In this document: one piece after another, positions 16,200 through 23,920 of the stretch
How positions within the stretch are numbered: the stretch's first letter is position 1
Layout of the letters: each line of letters opens with the position of its first letter
NCBI RefSeq assembly: GCF_008364555.1
Contig: NZ_VTUC01000016.1
Span: 1 to 43,402 of the forward strand
Direction of reading: 5' to 3'
From: Enterobacter vonholyi
GTDB lineage: Bacteria > Pseudomonadota > Gammaproteobacteria > Enterobacterales > Enterobacteriaceae
Length of the DNA stretch: 43,402 bases
Notes under the pieces: model-generated
What the model was told of the DNA's origin: nothing
Database searches by the model: none
The model's input: only the letters and a program-made list of their open reading frames with translations
Made by a program: the position numbers and the translations under genes

Positions 16200-16227
16200 G
16201 TCGGGTGGCGGTTACGCCTTACCCGAC
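16200..16227 (+). repeat. REP (palindromic unit) element
   Basis: The imperfect palindrome GTCGGGTGGC...GCCTTACCCGAC just after plaP has the shape of enterobacterial repetitive extragenic palindromes. Such elements stabilise mRNA 3' ends and can bind gyrase or IHF. Confidence 0.7.
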
Positions 16228-16270
16228 CTACATAACCCGTAAGCCCGCGTAAGCGCAGCGCCGCAGGGCA

Positions 16271-16306
16271 AAAAAAAACCGGAGACCATCGCCTTCGGTT
16301 TTTTTA
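16271..16306 (+). terminator. Terminator between plaP and sbcB
   Basis: An A-run, an imperfect stem built on AAACCG/CGGTTT and a seven-T run lie between the two convergent genes. It could act in both directions. Confidence 0.65.
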
Positions 16307-16316
16307 TTTCTGACTT

Positions 16317-17741
16317 TCAGACTATCTCTTGCGCGTACTGGAACAGGGATTTCAACAGTGCCTGTTTCTCAGCATTCCCTTCATACTGGCCATAAAGCAT
16401 TTCCAGCTCCTGAGCGTAGCTGTGCAGATACTCTGGCGTAAATACGTTGCGACGGTGCTGCAGCCAGCGTTCCTGCTCGGCTTCATCCAGCGTGCCGGGG
16501 TAGTTACGCGCGCGGTAATTAAACATCAGCTTTTCGATGCGCTTATCGGCGAAGGTGATATCAAGCGCCGGTAAGTTACGCGGCTCGGTTTGCAGAACGA
16601 TATTCATGGCCGCGCGATCGGCATCGCTGAAGAAGCCGTTATAGAGCTGGGCATCCACGTTTTCAGACGGCACGAATGGCTCCGCCTCGGCAAAGATAGC
16701 AACCACTTTCTCGCGCACCTGCGGGTTTTCGCGCAGCACTTTCAGGTTATCGAGGCAGTGCTGACGGTTGATGCCCAGCCTGTCTGCATCTTCCGGGCGC
16801 AGCGTGTTCGCCTGAGCGAGTACCGGACATTTATTTATGTGCACCAGTTTGACCGGCACCGCGGGCAGATCGCCGAGTTCATTTTTTGGCGTGTACAAAC
16901 GTTCGCGCAGGGTATCGCTGTCGAGCTCCAGCAGGGGTGAAATATCGCCCGCCAGGTCCACCATGATGACCGCATTACGGTTGTCCGGATGCCACGCCAG
17001 CGGCGCAACCCAGCTGGTATTGCCGCGCCATGCGCCAAACATGCCGGAAATATGCACCAGCGGCTTCATCTGCGGTACATCAATCAGCGTGATCAATTTC
17101 TGTTTACTGCGGTGGCTCAGCAGATACTCGAACAACCGGGGCTGTGCGCTTTTCACCAGCTTCGCCATGGCAATGGTGGCATAGACGTCCGCCATCGCGT
17201 CGTGGGCGTTGCTGTGCTCGATACCGTTGGCGCGCGTCAGGTGTTCCAGCCGGAAGCTGGTCAGCCCTTCCTCATTTTCCGGCCAGTTAATGCCTTCAGG
17301 ACGCAGGGCGTAGCAGGCACGCATGATGTCGAGCAAATCCCAGCGGGAATTGCGGTTCTGCCAGCTCCAGGCATAGGGATCGTAGAAGTTGCGATAGAAG
17401 ATATTGCGCGTCACTTCGTCATCGAAGCGGATGTTGTTGTAACCAACCACGCAGGTATTGGGAACGGTAAACAGATCGTGAATGCGTCGGGCGAACTCTG
17501 CCTCGTTAACGCCTTTCTCCCGCGCTTCCTGCGGGGTGATGCCGGTAACCATGACCGCACCGGGCTGCGGCAGGTAGTCATCAGCCGGTTTGCAGTAAAA
17601 GACCTCGGGCTCGCCAATAATGTTGAATTCGTCGTCGGTACGGATGGCGGCAAACTGCGCCGGTCGGTCCAGCGCCGGGTGAGTGCCAAAGGTTTCGTAG
17701 TCGTGGAACAAAAAAGTCGGGCGAGCGGCAGAGTCAGACAC
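16317..17741 (-). CDS. sbcB: Exodeoxyribonuclease I
   Basis: A 3'-5' single-strand DNA exonuclease of the DEDDh group, active in mismatch repair and recombination; it binds SSB. Exo motifs visible are FHDYETFG (DxE, near the N-terminus), YNNIRFDDEV (Exo II) and EHSNAHDAMADVYAT (Exo III, HxxxxD). The SH3-like and helical C-terminal domains follow, to 474 residues, matching the E. coli length. The frame is open 11 codons further upstream; I chose the GTG at 17741 because AGGATGG precedes it by 8 bases and it gives the expected N-terminus before PTFLFHDYE. Confidence 0.95.
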   Translation of the reverse strand: MSDSAARPTFLFHDYETFGTHPALDRPAQFAAIRTDDEFNIIGEPEVFYCKPADDYLPQPGAVMVTGITPQEAREKGVNEAEFARRIHDLFTVPNTCVVGYNNIRFDDEVTRNIFYRNFYDPYAWSWQNRNSRWDLLDIMRACYALRPEGINWPENEEGLTSFRLEHLTRANGIEHSNAHDAMADVYATIAMAKLVKSAQPRLFEYLLSHRSKQKLITLIDVPQMKPLVHISGMFGAWRGNTSWVAPLAWHPDNRNAVIMVDLAGDISPLLELDSDTLRERLYTPKNELGDLPAVPVKLVHINKCPVLAQANTLRPEDADRLGINRQHCLDNLKVLRENPQVREKVVAIFAEAEPFVPSENVDAQLYNGFFSDADRAAMNIVLQTEPRNLPALDITFADKRIEKLMFNYRARNYPGTLDEAEQERWLQHRRNVFTPEYLHSYAQELEMLYGQYEGNAEKQALLKSLFQYAQEIV

Positions 17742-17951
17742 CAGTAATACCATCCTGTTAAAAAATGACGTCACTATGGTAAACGATCGCGCGGGTCAGA
17801 CCGAATAAAAAGCACCGCCGCGAGGCAAATTTGCGCGCCAGCTTCAGAGAAAAATCTGCGTTCTGTCACATTTTTTTGCAATTAAGCCAGGTAACGACAT
17901 CAGAACTCCCGTAAAAAGGTCATCGATTTTTACTGACCTGAGGATATACCG

Positions 17952-19118
17952 TTGAAACGCCGTCTGTTTATTGCTGTTTCTTTACTCGCTTCGAGTGTCT
18001 CATCTGCTTTTGCGGCCGAACCACTGGATTTTTCGCCGCAGCCTCCGGCCATTCAGGCTGGCTCCTGGGTGCTGATGGATTACACGACTGGTCAGATTTT
18101 AACGGCGGGCAACGAACATCAACAACGTAATCCGGCGAGCCTGACCAAGCTGATGACGGGCTATGTGGTGGATCGGGCCATTGATAGCCACCGCATTACG
18201 CCGGACGATATTGTCACCGTAGGGCGCGATGCCTGGGCAAAAGGAAACCCGGTTTTTGACGGCTCGTCGCTGATGTTCCTGAAAGAGGGCGATCGCGTCT
18301 CCGTGCGCGATCTGAGCCGCGGCCTGATAGTCGATTCCGGCAACGACGCCTGCGTGGCGCTGGCCGATCACGTGGCGGGCGGGCAGCCGCAGTTCGTGAA
18401 AATGATGAACGACTACGTGCAGAAGCTGAACCTGCGCGATACGCATTTTGAAACCGTCCACGGGCTGGACGCGCCGGGCCAGCACAGCTCCGCCTATGAC
18501 CTGGCCGTACTCTCCCGGGCCATCATCCACGGCGAACCTGAGTTTTACCATATGTACAGCGAAAAGAGCCTGACCTGGAACGGGATCACCCAGCAAAACC
18601 GTAACGGCCTGCTGTGGGATAAAACCATGAACGTGGACGGCCTTAAAACGGGGCATACCTCGGGGGCTGGCTTTAACCTGATTGCGTCTGCCGTAGACGG
18701 CCAGCGCCGTTTAATCGCGGTGGTGATGGGGGCGGACAGCCCGAAAGGGCGTGAGGACCAGGCCCGAAAACTGCTGCACTGGGGACAGCAGAATTTCGAT
18801 ACGGTGCAGATCCTGCATAGCGGAAAAAAAGTGGGGACGGAGCGCATCTGGTACGGCGACAAGGAACAGGTGAAACTGGGAACCGACCAGGACTTCTGGC
18901 TGGCCTTGCCGAAAGCGGAAGTACCGAACATCAAAGCCAAATACGTGCTGGATAAAAAAGAGCTGGAAGCGCCGATTGCCGCGCATCAGCGGGTCGGAGA
19001 AATCCAGCTCTATGACCGCGACAAAGTGGTAGCCCACTGGCCGCTGGTAACGCTGGAAGCCGTTGATAAAGGCGGCCTGTTCTCTCGACTGAGCGATTAC
19101 CTGCATCACACGCTATAA
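17952..19118 (+). CDS. dacD: D-alanyl-D-alanine carboxypeptidase DacD (PBP6b)
   Basis: A periplasmic, membrane-anchored low-molecular-mass penicillin-binding protein that trims the terminal D-Ala of peptidoglycan pentapeptides. A signal peptide covers residues 1-22 (cleavage after SSAFA). The three penicillin-binding motifs are SLTK, SGN and KTG (in VDGLKTGHTSG). The C-terminal beta domain ends in an amphipathic helix (FSRLSDYLHHTL). It begins with TTG behind GAGGATATACC; no better ATG is nearby, and the resulting N-terminus matches the family. Length 388 is typical. Confidence 0.95.
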   Translation: MKRRLFIAVSLLASSVSSAFAAEPLDFSPQPPAIQAGSWVLMDYTTGQILTAGNEHQQRNPASLTKLMTGYVVDRAIDSHRITPDDIVTVGRDAWAKGNPVFDGSSLMFLKEGDRVSVRDLSRGLIVDSGNDACVALADHVAGGQPQFVKMMNDYVQKLNLRDTHFETVHGLDAPGQHSSAYDLAVLSRAIIHGEPEFYHMYSEKSLTWNGITQQNRNGLLWDKTMNVDGLKTGHTSGAGFNLIASAVDGQRRLIAVVMGADSPKGREDQARKLLHWGQQNFDTVQILHSGKKVGTERIWYGDKEQVKLGTDQDFWLALPKAEVPNIKAKYVLDKKELEAPIAAHQRVGEIQLYDRDKVVAHWPLVTLEAVDKGGLFSRLSDYLHHTL

Positions 19119-19202
19119 GTCCTGCTGAGCAGACTGGCAGGGTTGCGAGTCTGCTCACATAATAAACACTCCTCGTTTGCTGATAATGATAATCCAGTTT
19201 TA

Positions 19203-19222
19203 TAGTGTATAAATATACAGTA
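19203..19222 (+). promoter_or_regulatory. LexA-like SOS box of sbmC
   Basis: The 20-base sequence TAGTGTATAAATATACAGTA matches the consensus palindrome TACTGTATATATATACAGTA at 18 of 20 positions. It begins 35 bases before the sbmC start. The left half has GTG instead of the invariant CTG, so binding may be weaker than in E. coli, where sbmC is SOS-induced. Confidence 0.75.
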
Positions 19223-19237
19223 ATAAATGGAGGCAGC

Positions 19238-19711
19238 ATGGACTACAGCATTAAGCAGCAACAGAAACGTAAGATTGCCGGTTTTCATTTGGTCGGCCCG
19301 TGGGAACACACGGTAAAGCAGGGCTTTGAACAGCTGGTCATGTGGGTTGACGGGCGTCACATTGAGCCGCTGGAGTGGGTGGCGGTCTATTACGATAACC
19401 CGGATGAAGTCCCGGCAGAAAAACTGCGCTGTGATACGGCCGTTACCGTACCGGACGATTTCGTTATTCCGGAAAACAGCGAAGGCGTCATGATGACGGA
19501 AATCGCGGCCGGGGACTATGCCGTGGCGACGGCTCGCGTGGAAAACTACGACTTCGCCACGCCCTGGTATCAGTTCTTCAATTCCCTGCTGCAGGACAAT
19601 AAGTACCAGATGGCGCTTAAGCCCTGCTTCGAACGCTATCTCAATGACGGCAATGCGGACGGCTACTGGGATATCGAAATGTATATCGCCGTCGAGCATA
19701 AAACGGTTTAA
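19238..19711 (+). CDS. sbmC: DNA gyrase inhibitor SbmC/GyrI
   Basis: A 157-residue GyrI-like (SRA/effector-binding fold) protein that protects gyrase from toxins such as microcin B17 and CcdB in E. coli. The signature stretches [20 protein letters not shown] and [11 protein letters not shown], with [12 protein letters not shown] near the C-terminus, are clear. An upstream in-frame extension (start 19205) would overlap the LexA box, so I take the ATG at 19238 behind GGAGGCAGC. It is transcribed alone between dacD and yeeA. Confidence 0.93.
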   Translation: MDYSIKQQQKRKIAGFHLVGPWEHTVKQGFEQLVMWVDGRHIEPLEWVAVYYDNPDEVPAEKLRCDTAVTVPDDFVIPENSEGVMMTEIAAGDYAVATARVENYDFATPWYQFFNSLLQDNKYQMALKPCFERYLNDGNADGYWDIEMYIAVEHKTV

Positions 19712-19803
19712 GCCTGCTAAATGAAGGGTTTTTCAGCCGGGATCGATCCGCCCGGCTGAAAACACAGTACAATTGTGGTTTGCCGTGTAGCTGGAGAGCG
19801 GGT

Positions 19804-20862
19804 GTGCGTCCCGACAAATCATTAACTCCTTTTGAAATTCGGTTGTATAAACATTACCGCGTTGTGCACGGGTGTCGCATCGCGCTGGCTTTCGTATTGA
19901 CGTTTGTACTGGTCCGTTTGCTGGACGTTCCGGAAGGGACGTGGCCGCTGATCACGCTGGTGGTGGTGATGGGGCCCATCTCGTTTTGGGGGAACGTGGT
20001 CCCGCGCGCCTTTGAACGAATTGGCGGGACTGTTCTTGGCTCGGCCCTGGGTCTTATTGCGCTGAAGCTGGAGCTCATCTCATTTCCGGTGATGCTGGCA
20101 TGGTGTGGTGCCGCTATGTTCCTCTGCGGCTGGCTGGCGTTGGGCAAAAAGCCCTATCAGGCGCTGCTGATTGGTATTACTCTCGCGGTGGTTGTCGGGG
20201 CGCCCGCCGGGGATATGACCACGGCGCTGTGGCGAAGCGGGGATGTCATCCTGGGGTCGCTGCTGGCCATGCTTTTTACCGGTATCTGGCCGCAGCGGGC
20301 TTTTCTGCACTGGCGTATTCAGATGGCTAACTACGTTACCGCCTTTAACCGCGTTTATCAGGCCGGTTTTTCCCCTAATCTGGTCGAGCGCCCGCGGCTG
20401 GAAAAGCACCTGCAAACCATCCTTAACGACGTGGTTAAAATGCGCGGCCTGATCACGCCCGCCAGCAAAGAAACCCGCATTCAAAAATCGATTTTCGAAG
20501 CTATCCAGACGGTAAGCCGCAACCTGGTCTGCATGCTTGAACTGCAAATCAACGCCCACTGGGCTTCGCGTCCCAGCCATCTGTTGATGCTTAATGCGCA
20601 GACCCTCAAAGAGACTCAGCAGATGACGCAGCAAACGTTGTTGACCATCGCTCATGCGCTCTATGAAGGCAACCCGCAGCCGATACTGGCCAACAGCGAG
20701 CGACTGAATGAGATCGTCGCGGAGCTGAAGCAGTTAATCAATGAACGCCAGAGCGATAACGTGGCGGAAACGCCTATTCATGGCTACGTCTGGCTGAGCA
20801 TGGAACTGGCGCGGCAGCTTGAGCTGTTATCGCACCTTATTTGCCGGGCGCTGCGCAAATAA
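19804..20862 (+). CDS. yeeA: Inner membrane protein YeeA (FUSC-like)
   Basis: A 352-residue membrane protein, with several transmembrane segments in residues 20-170 and a helical cytoplasmic part after that, similar to the aromatic acid exporter / FUSC family. The GTG at 19804, behind GGAGAGCGG, gives the same length as the E. coli protein; a longer start upstream has no support. The segment SFWGNVVPRAFERIGGTVLG is well conserved in orthologues. The substrate is unknown. Confidence 0.87.
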   Translation: MRPDKSLTPFEIRLYKHYRVVHGCRIALAFVLTFVLVRLLDVPEGTWPLITLVVVMGPISFWGNVVPRAFERIGGTVLGSALGLIALKLELISFPVMLAWCGAAMFLCGWLALGKKPYQALLIGITLAVVVGAPAGDMTTALWRSGDVILGSLLAMLFTGIWPQRAFLHWRIQMANYVTAFNRVYQAGFSPNLVERPRLEKHLQTILNDVVKMRGLITPASKETRIQKSIFEAIQTVSRNLVCMLELQINAHWASRPSHLLMLNAQTLKETQQMTQQTLLTIAHALYEGNPQPILANSERLNEIVAELKQLINERQSDNVAETPIHGYVWLSMELARQLELLSHLICRALRK

Positions 20863-21020
20863 AAGGCGTATGTGACGGCTGCTGCTTCGATTCAGCAGCA
20901 ATTGGGGTTATGATAGCTTTAAACGATATACTCATTGTCATTCGCAGCCGCTGTCAGTAAGGTTATTGTTACAACGGTTGCCTTAACGAATCCGACTCTC
21001 ACATTATCAGGGGTGTAAAA

Positions 21021-21356
21021 ATGGAAACTACCAAGCCTTCGTTCCAGGATGTTCTGGAATTCGTCCGCCTGTTCCGCCGCAAAAACAAACTGCAGCGTGA
21101 AATCCAGGACGTTGAGAAGAAGATCCGTGACAACCAGAAACGTGTTCTGCTGCTCGACAACCTGAGCGACTACATCAAGCCAGGCATGAGCGTTGAAGCT
21201 ATTCAGGGCATCATCGCCAGCATGAAGAGCGACTATGAAGACCGCGTTGATGACTACATCATCAAAAACGCAGAGCTGTCCAAAGAGCGTCGCGACATCT
21301 CCAAGAAGCTGAAAGTGATGGGCGAAATCAAAAACGGCGAAGCAAAAAGCGAGTAA
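21021..21356 (+). CDS. tmaR: Pole-localising protein TmaR (YeeX)
   Basis: A 111-residue, highly charged, nearly all-helical protein with coiled-coil segments (residues 15-50 and 70-105). In E. coli TmaR (YeeX) clusters at one pole and sequesters enzyme I of the sugar phosphotransferase system, tuning its activity. The protein is very conserved ([20 protein letters not shown]). A strong terminator follows, so it is a single-gene unit; its promoter must lie in the 158-base gap after yeeA. Confidence 0.93.
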   Translation: METTKPSFQDVLEFVRLFRRKNKLQREIQDVEKKIRDNQKRVLLLDNLSDYIKPGMSVEAIQGIIASMKSDYEDRVDDYIIKNAELSKERRDISKKLKVMGEIKNGEAKSE

Positions 21357-21371
21357 TCGCAGCGAATCGTG

Positions 21372-21406
21372 AAAAAGGCTCTCTGGTGACAGAGAGCCTT
21401 TTTTTT
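21372..21406 (+). terminator. Terminator between tmaR and the cyclotransferase gene
   Basis: AAAAA, stem GGCTCTCT/AGAGAGCC with a 6-base loop, then eight T residues. It can act for both convergent genes. Confidence 0.92.
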
Positions 21407-21740
21407 ATGACTCAGAACGCGGCTGCAGCTGATAAATCCAGGCCTGAACCTGCTTGCCTTCAGAGGTGGTCACTGCGACCTCAACCCGGTCATAGCCGTC
21501 TTCAAATTCATCCAGCAATTGCCAGTGTGCGGCAAGGTTATCAGAGATAAACAGATAGCCTTCGACGCGGGGACCATCGGGGTGGAGCACGATCCCCGGG
21601 AAGTCCGCCGCAGCACCCCAGCCGCGTTCGTAAAACGTGCCGGATACGGAACCGGCCAGCCATTCGCCGCCGATGTTCTCAAGAATATGCGCATTAGAGT
21701 GGCCCGGGCGCAGCGTGCCGTAGACAAACAGAGCGTTCAT
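21405..21740 (-). CDS. Gamma-glutamylcyclotransferase-like (GGCT/AIG2) protein
   Basis: The 111-residue protein has the family N-terminus LFVYGTLRPG (substrate-binding YGTLR loop, residues 5-9) and the catalytic acidic residue in LLDEFEDGYDR (about residues 76-86), as in YtfP-type proteins. Such enzymes cyclise gamma-glutamyl amines, but the actual substrate here is not known. It is the last core gene before the island. The tRNA-Asn terminator lies just upstream of its start, and its promoter would have to lie in the short gap there. Confidence 0.85.
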   Translation of the reverse strand: MNALFVYGTLRPGHSNAHILENIGGEWLAGSVSGTFYERGWGAAADFPGIVLHPDGPRVEGYLFISDNLAAHWQLLDEFEDGYDRVEVAVTTSEGKQVQAWIYQLQPRSES

Positions 21741-21760
21741 TTTCCCTCATCCGCAAAGCA

Positions 21761-21788
21761 AAAAGCCTGCTTTAAAAGCAGGCTTTTT
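21761..21788 (-). terminator. Terminator of the former tRNA-Asn gene
   Basis: A stem AGCCTGC/GCAGGCT (extendable by three A:T pairs) with T-run on the minus strand lies 6 bases beyond the tRNA-Asn 3' end. It would terminate a leftward tRNA transcript. The tRNA body is displaced by the island. Confidence 0.8.
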
Positions 21789-21890
21789 AAATTTGGCTCC
21801 TCTGACTGGGATCGCCTTTGCCAGTAGCTGGCTAATAAATAAGCTAAACCTGAAAGCTCTTGTTGTCAAGACCACCAGAATGACCACCAA
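21787..21890 (-). repeat. Island end 1: tRNA-Asn 3' tail (att core) and arm motifs
   Basis: Bases 21794-21809 are, on the minus strand, CCAGTCAGAGGAGCCA, the last 16 bases of tRNA-Asn including CCA. The remaining tRNA sequence is absent, so this is the bare attachment copy left at the end of an integrated element. Seventy bases in, at 21864-21890, two TGGTGGTC motifs (minus strand) stand 10 bases apart. I infer integrase arm-type sites by position and pattern; binding has not been shown. Confidence 0.85.
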
Positions 21891-22096
21891 GTGCTGAAGT
21901 GCAACAGACCATAAAATGGCCTCTCGCCAGTCGGCTATCGAGTTGGTTTCTCTGACCATGAACGCCGCATATTAATGACCTGCTCAACATCGACTAAATA
22001 GCTGCGCGGAATAGTAGATCACTTTGAGGGAACCCAGCCCGGATTGTGCGATCAGATCAATCACCAAATCAAAACAAATCACCAACCTATTGTGAA

Positions 22097-22203
22097 GATC
22101 TCCGCACTTATTTTGCGGATGGTGGTTTGGTCGCTAACAACCCCAGCTATATCGGTCTGCTGGAAGTTTTCAGGGACATGAAGTTTGATTTTCCTGATGT
22201 TAC
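22097..22203 (+). pseudogene. Patatin-like phospholipase remnant
   Basis: A short plus-strand frame reads YCEDLRTYFADGGLVANNPS and continues with YIGLLEVF. DGGLVANNP is the catalytic-Asp block (DGG/DGA) of patatin-like phospholipases, including CapV effectors of CBASS defence. The upstream GxSxG nucleophile part is missing and the frame soon loses similarity after about 35 residues. It is a fragment, not a gene. CBASS origin is only one possibility, because patatins also occur elsewhere. Confidence 0.55.
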
Positions 22204-22356
22204 TCATAAAGTCAGTGTATGTATCGTAATAGGTGATGCTTTGTTTCCACATTTTCACCGACTGCACTCTTTGTATCTCTTCCTGCGAGCATAACCCGGA
22301 TGCACTGGCTCACGCTGAAGTACCCGATACACACGTGCATCGGACCTGTAGAAAGG

Positions 22357-23238
22357 TTACTGTGTTTGAAACTCCCAGGCATCAATCTCACCGAAAGTGA
22401 TCTTTTTGCGATGGTTTACCGCTTCCGAAGGTACTAAGTATAATTTGTCTTCCATTTGGAAAAAATAATAACGATTTCCAATGATGATTTTTTCTTCAGG
22501 ATCTGGATATTTTTCCTTAAATATTTCATTGTCATCGTAGAAACATTTTGCAGGATAAGAGACTCGATCGATAATGAGGTCAGTGGAAGTCATGGGGGCG
22601 TTGATAGTGTGCAAATCGCGAGCTTCATAGGGGGTTATGAACAAGTAGTCGGACATCAACTCTACTCGTTGAACAAACTCATGTTCACTATCGTTATTTT
22701 TTTTAAGAATATCAACTAACCCGGAATAGAGAGCGTTTTTTTCAAAGAGTGAATTACCGGTCTTTGAGAATTTTACATATTGGTAAATCAGTTCATTGAT
22801 AACTCTGAACTGCGGAATGGTGACAGTGGTCTCGCTGGCTGTCACTTCGGCACCGTTATAGTTGAGCCGATGGTGAAGCATTTTATTTCTAATCTGAGAA
22901 CACATTTTGTACAGCGTATGAAGGAACAAATCATCAATTGAATCTTTATCAATATTGGATTCGAGAATGAGGATTTTTTTGTTGAAGCTTTCGTTGACAC
23001 AGTCAAAACGAAGATCAACATAGCTATCCAGATAATCAAAGAAAATAGGAAATAGGACAAATTTTGTGTAATTATTTTGCAAGCTGCTATTCCATGAGAA
23101 AAAACCTATGCAGTTTAATGGGTATTTTGTAGTTGAGCTACCATTCGTCTTGCTGTATAAAAATCTATTGTTTGCCATATTGTTCATAAAGCAGTTACCG
23201 ATAATAGCCTGAACAATGTCAAAATGTTTTTGCATCAT
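22357..23238 (-). CDS. Unassigned protein with HEPN-type RxxxxH motif
   Basis: A 293-residue AT-rich reading frame with good protein-like composition and no full-length family that I recognise. In its first half a helical stretch ends in QIRNKMLHHRLN (R117-N-K-M-L-H122), the R(N)x3-4H motif of HEPN ribonucleases, which are common toxins and antiviral effectors. No neighbouring nucleotidyltransferase or antitoxin is visible. The C-terminal third is rich in beta-type segments (IIIGNRYYFFQMEDKLYLVP) and may be a second domain. The gene is alone, enclosed between island-end copies 1 and 2. Function as a HEPN RNase is an inference from one motif. Confidence 0.65.
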   Translation of the reverse strand: MMQKHFDIVQAIIGNCFMNNMANNRFLYSKTNGSSTTKYPLNCIGFFSWNSSLQNNYTKFVLFPIFFDYLDSYVDLRFDCVNESFNKKILILESNIDKDSIDDLFLHTLYKMCSQIRNKMLHHRLNYNGAEVTASETTVTIPQFRVINELIYQYVKFSKTGNSLFEKNALYSGLVDILKKNNDSEHEFVQRVELMSDYLFITPYEARDLHTINAPMTSTDLIIDRVSYPAKCFYDDNEIFKEKYPDPEEKIIIGNRYYFFQMEDKLYLVPSEAVNHRKKITFGEIDAWEFQTQ

Positions 23239-23462
23239 ACTGTGACTCCATGTCTGTAAAACATAATAAAACCTTAGATAAGAGGGGAATACTTAAATTT
23301 GCGCCAATGATCCTAACATTGTGGTGTTGAGACAAAAGCAATGATTGGTCACTGATGGCCGCCATTTTACTAAGAGTGTGATAGGGGTATCGTCTTGTTA
23401 ACGGGTATACAGAACGCAGAACAGCAAAAAATCCTGCTTAAGTATCCTTAAGCGGACTCTTC
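23239..23462. other. Intergenic stretch before island end 2
   Basis: No gene is visible. A 7-base perfect stem GCTTAAG/CTTAAGC with 4-base loop lies at 23436-23453, preceded on the plus strand by AAAAAATCCT. It looks like a decayed version of the tRNA-Asn terminator at 21761, and would extend the repeat with island end 1. Confidence 0.45.
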
Positions 23463-23565
23463 TTAAATACGGCTCCTTTGACTGGGATCGCCTTTGCCAT
23501 TAATTGGCTGATAATTAAGCTAAATCGCAAATCCCTTTCTGTCAAGCCCCCCCAAACTGACCACT
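23463..23565 (-). repeat. Island end 2: degenerate copy of the att end
   Basis: It repeats island end 1 with about four fifths of bases matching by eye: tRNA-tail-like CCAGTCAAAGGAGCCG at 23470-23485, the same 70-base spacing, then TGTCAAG and decayed arm motifs at 23540-23565. It lies 1676 bases from copy 1. Two changes in the tail suggest that it is older or came from another host. Confidence 0.8.
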
Positions 23566-23614
23566 TATGCTGTACATGCAATCTATCTTGAGCATACAAA
23601 TCTTTTGTTAGTCA

Positions 23615-23890
23615 GAGTTTAAGTGCACCCGTTTTAGTTCCACGGCGCTGGTCAAGGAATACCTGCGCAGCAAGTTGGCAGGTTTTGAGCATGAAGTCTT
23701 TGCGGTGCTGTTTCTGGATACGCGCCACCGGCTGATCGAGCACCGGGAGATGTTCCACGGCACCATCGACAGTGCATCGGTGTATCCGCGTGAAGTGGTC
23801 AAGGAAGCCCTGGGGCTAGTTGAGGTGCGTATGCTGGATCAGGTCATTGTGGCCGGAGCAGGCTCCGTGTCGTTTTCGGAGCAGTGGCTG
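23615..23890 (+). pseudogene. radC: radC-family gene relic with internal deletion
   Basis: The frame gives EYLRSKLAGFEHEVFAVLFL, then DTRHRLIEHREMFHGTIDSA, then VYPREVVKEAL, clear RadC (JAB/MPN) sequence. It then jumps directly to GLVEVRMLDQVIVAGAG. The segment between, which in RadC holds the metal-binding HxHPSG...D (JAMM) centre, is missing, about 40 codons. The N-terminal part and C-terminal residues are also gone; a stop precedes the fragment. It cannot be an active hydrolase. RadC homologues are common near island ends. Confidence 0.85.
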
Positions 23891-23920
23891 ATTTTACGTA
23901 CCATCTACACAAAAAAGCTA

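Noticed and set aside
21794..21872. A complete tRNA-Asn gene at the island junction
   Set aside because: Only the last 16 tRNA bases match; the anticodon, D arm and most of the T arm are absent, so it is an attachment remnant.
22046..22294. An 82-codon gene containing the patatin block
   Set aside because: It lacks the N-terminal catalytic serine part, and the sequence after the block is not protein-family-like; recorded as a remnant only.
22357..23238. A HEPN/MNT toxin-antitoxin pair
   Set aside because: No nucleotidyltransferase-like partner is encoded beside it; only the HEPN-like motif can be supported.
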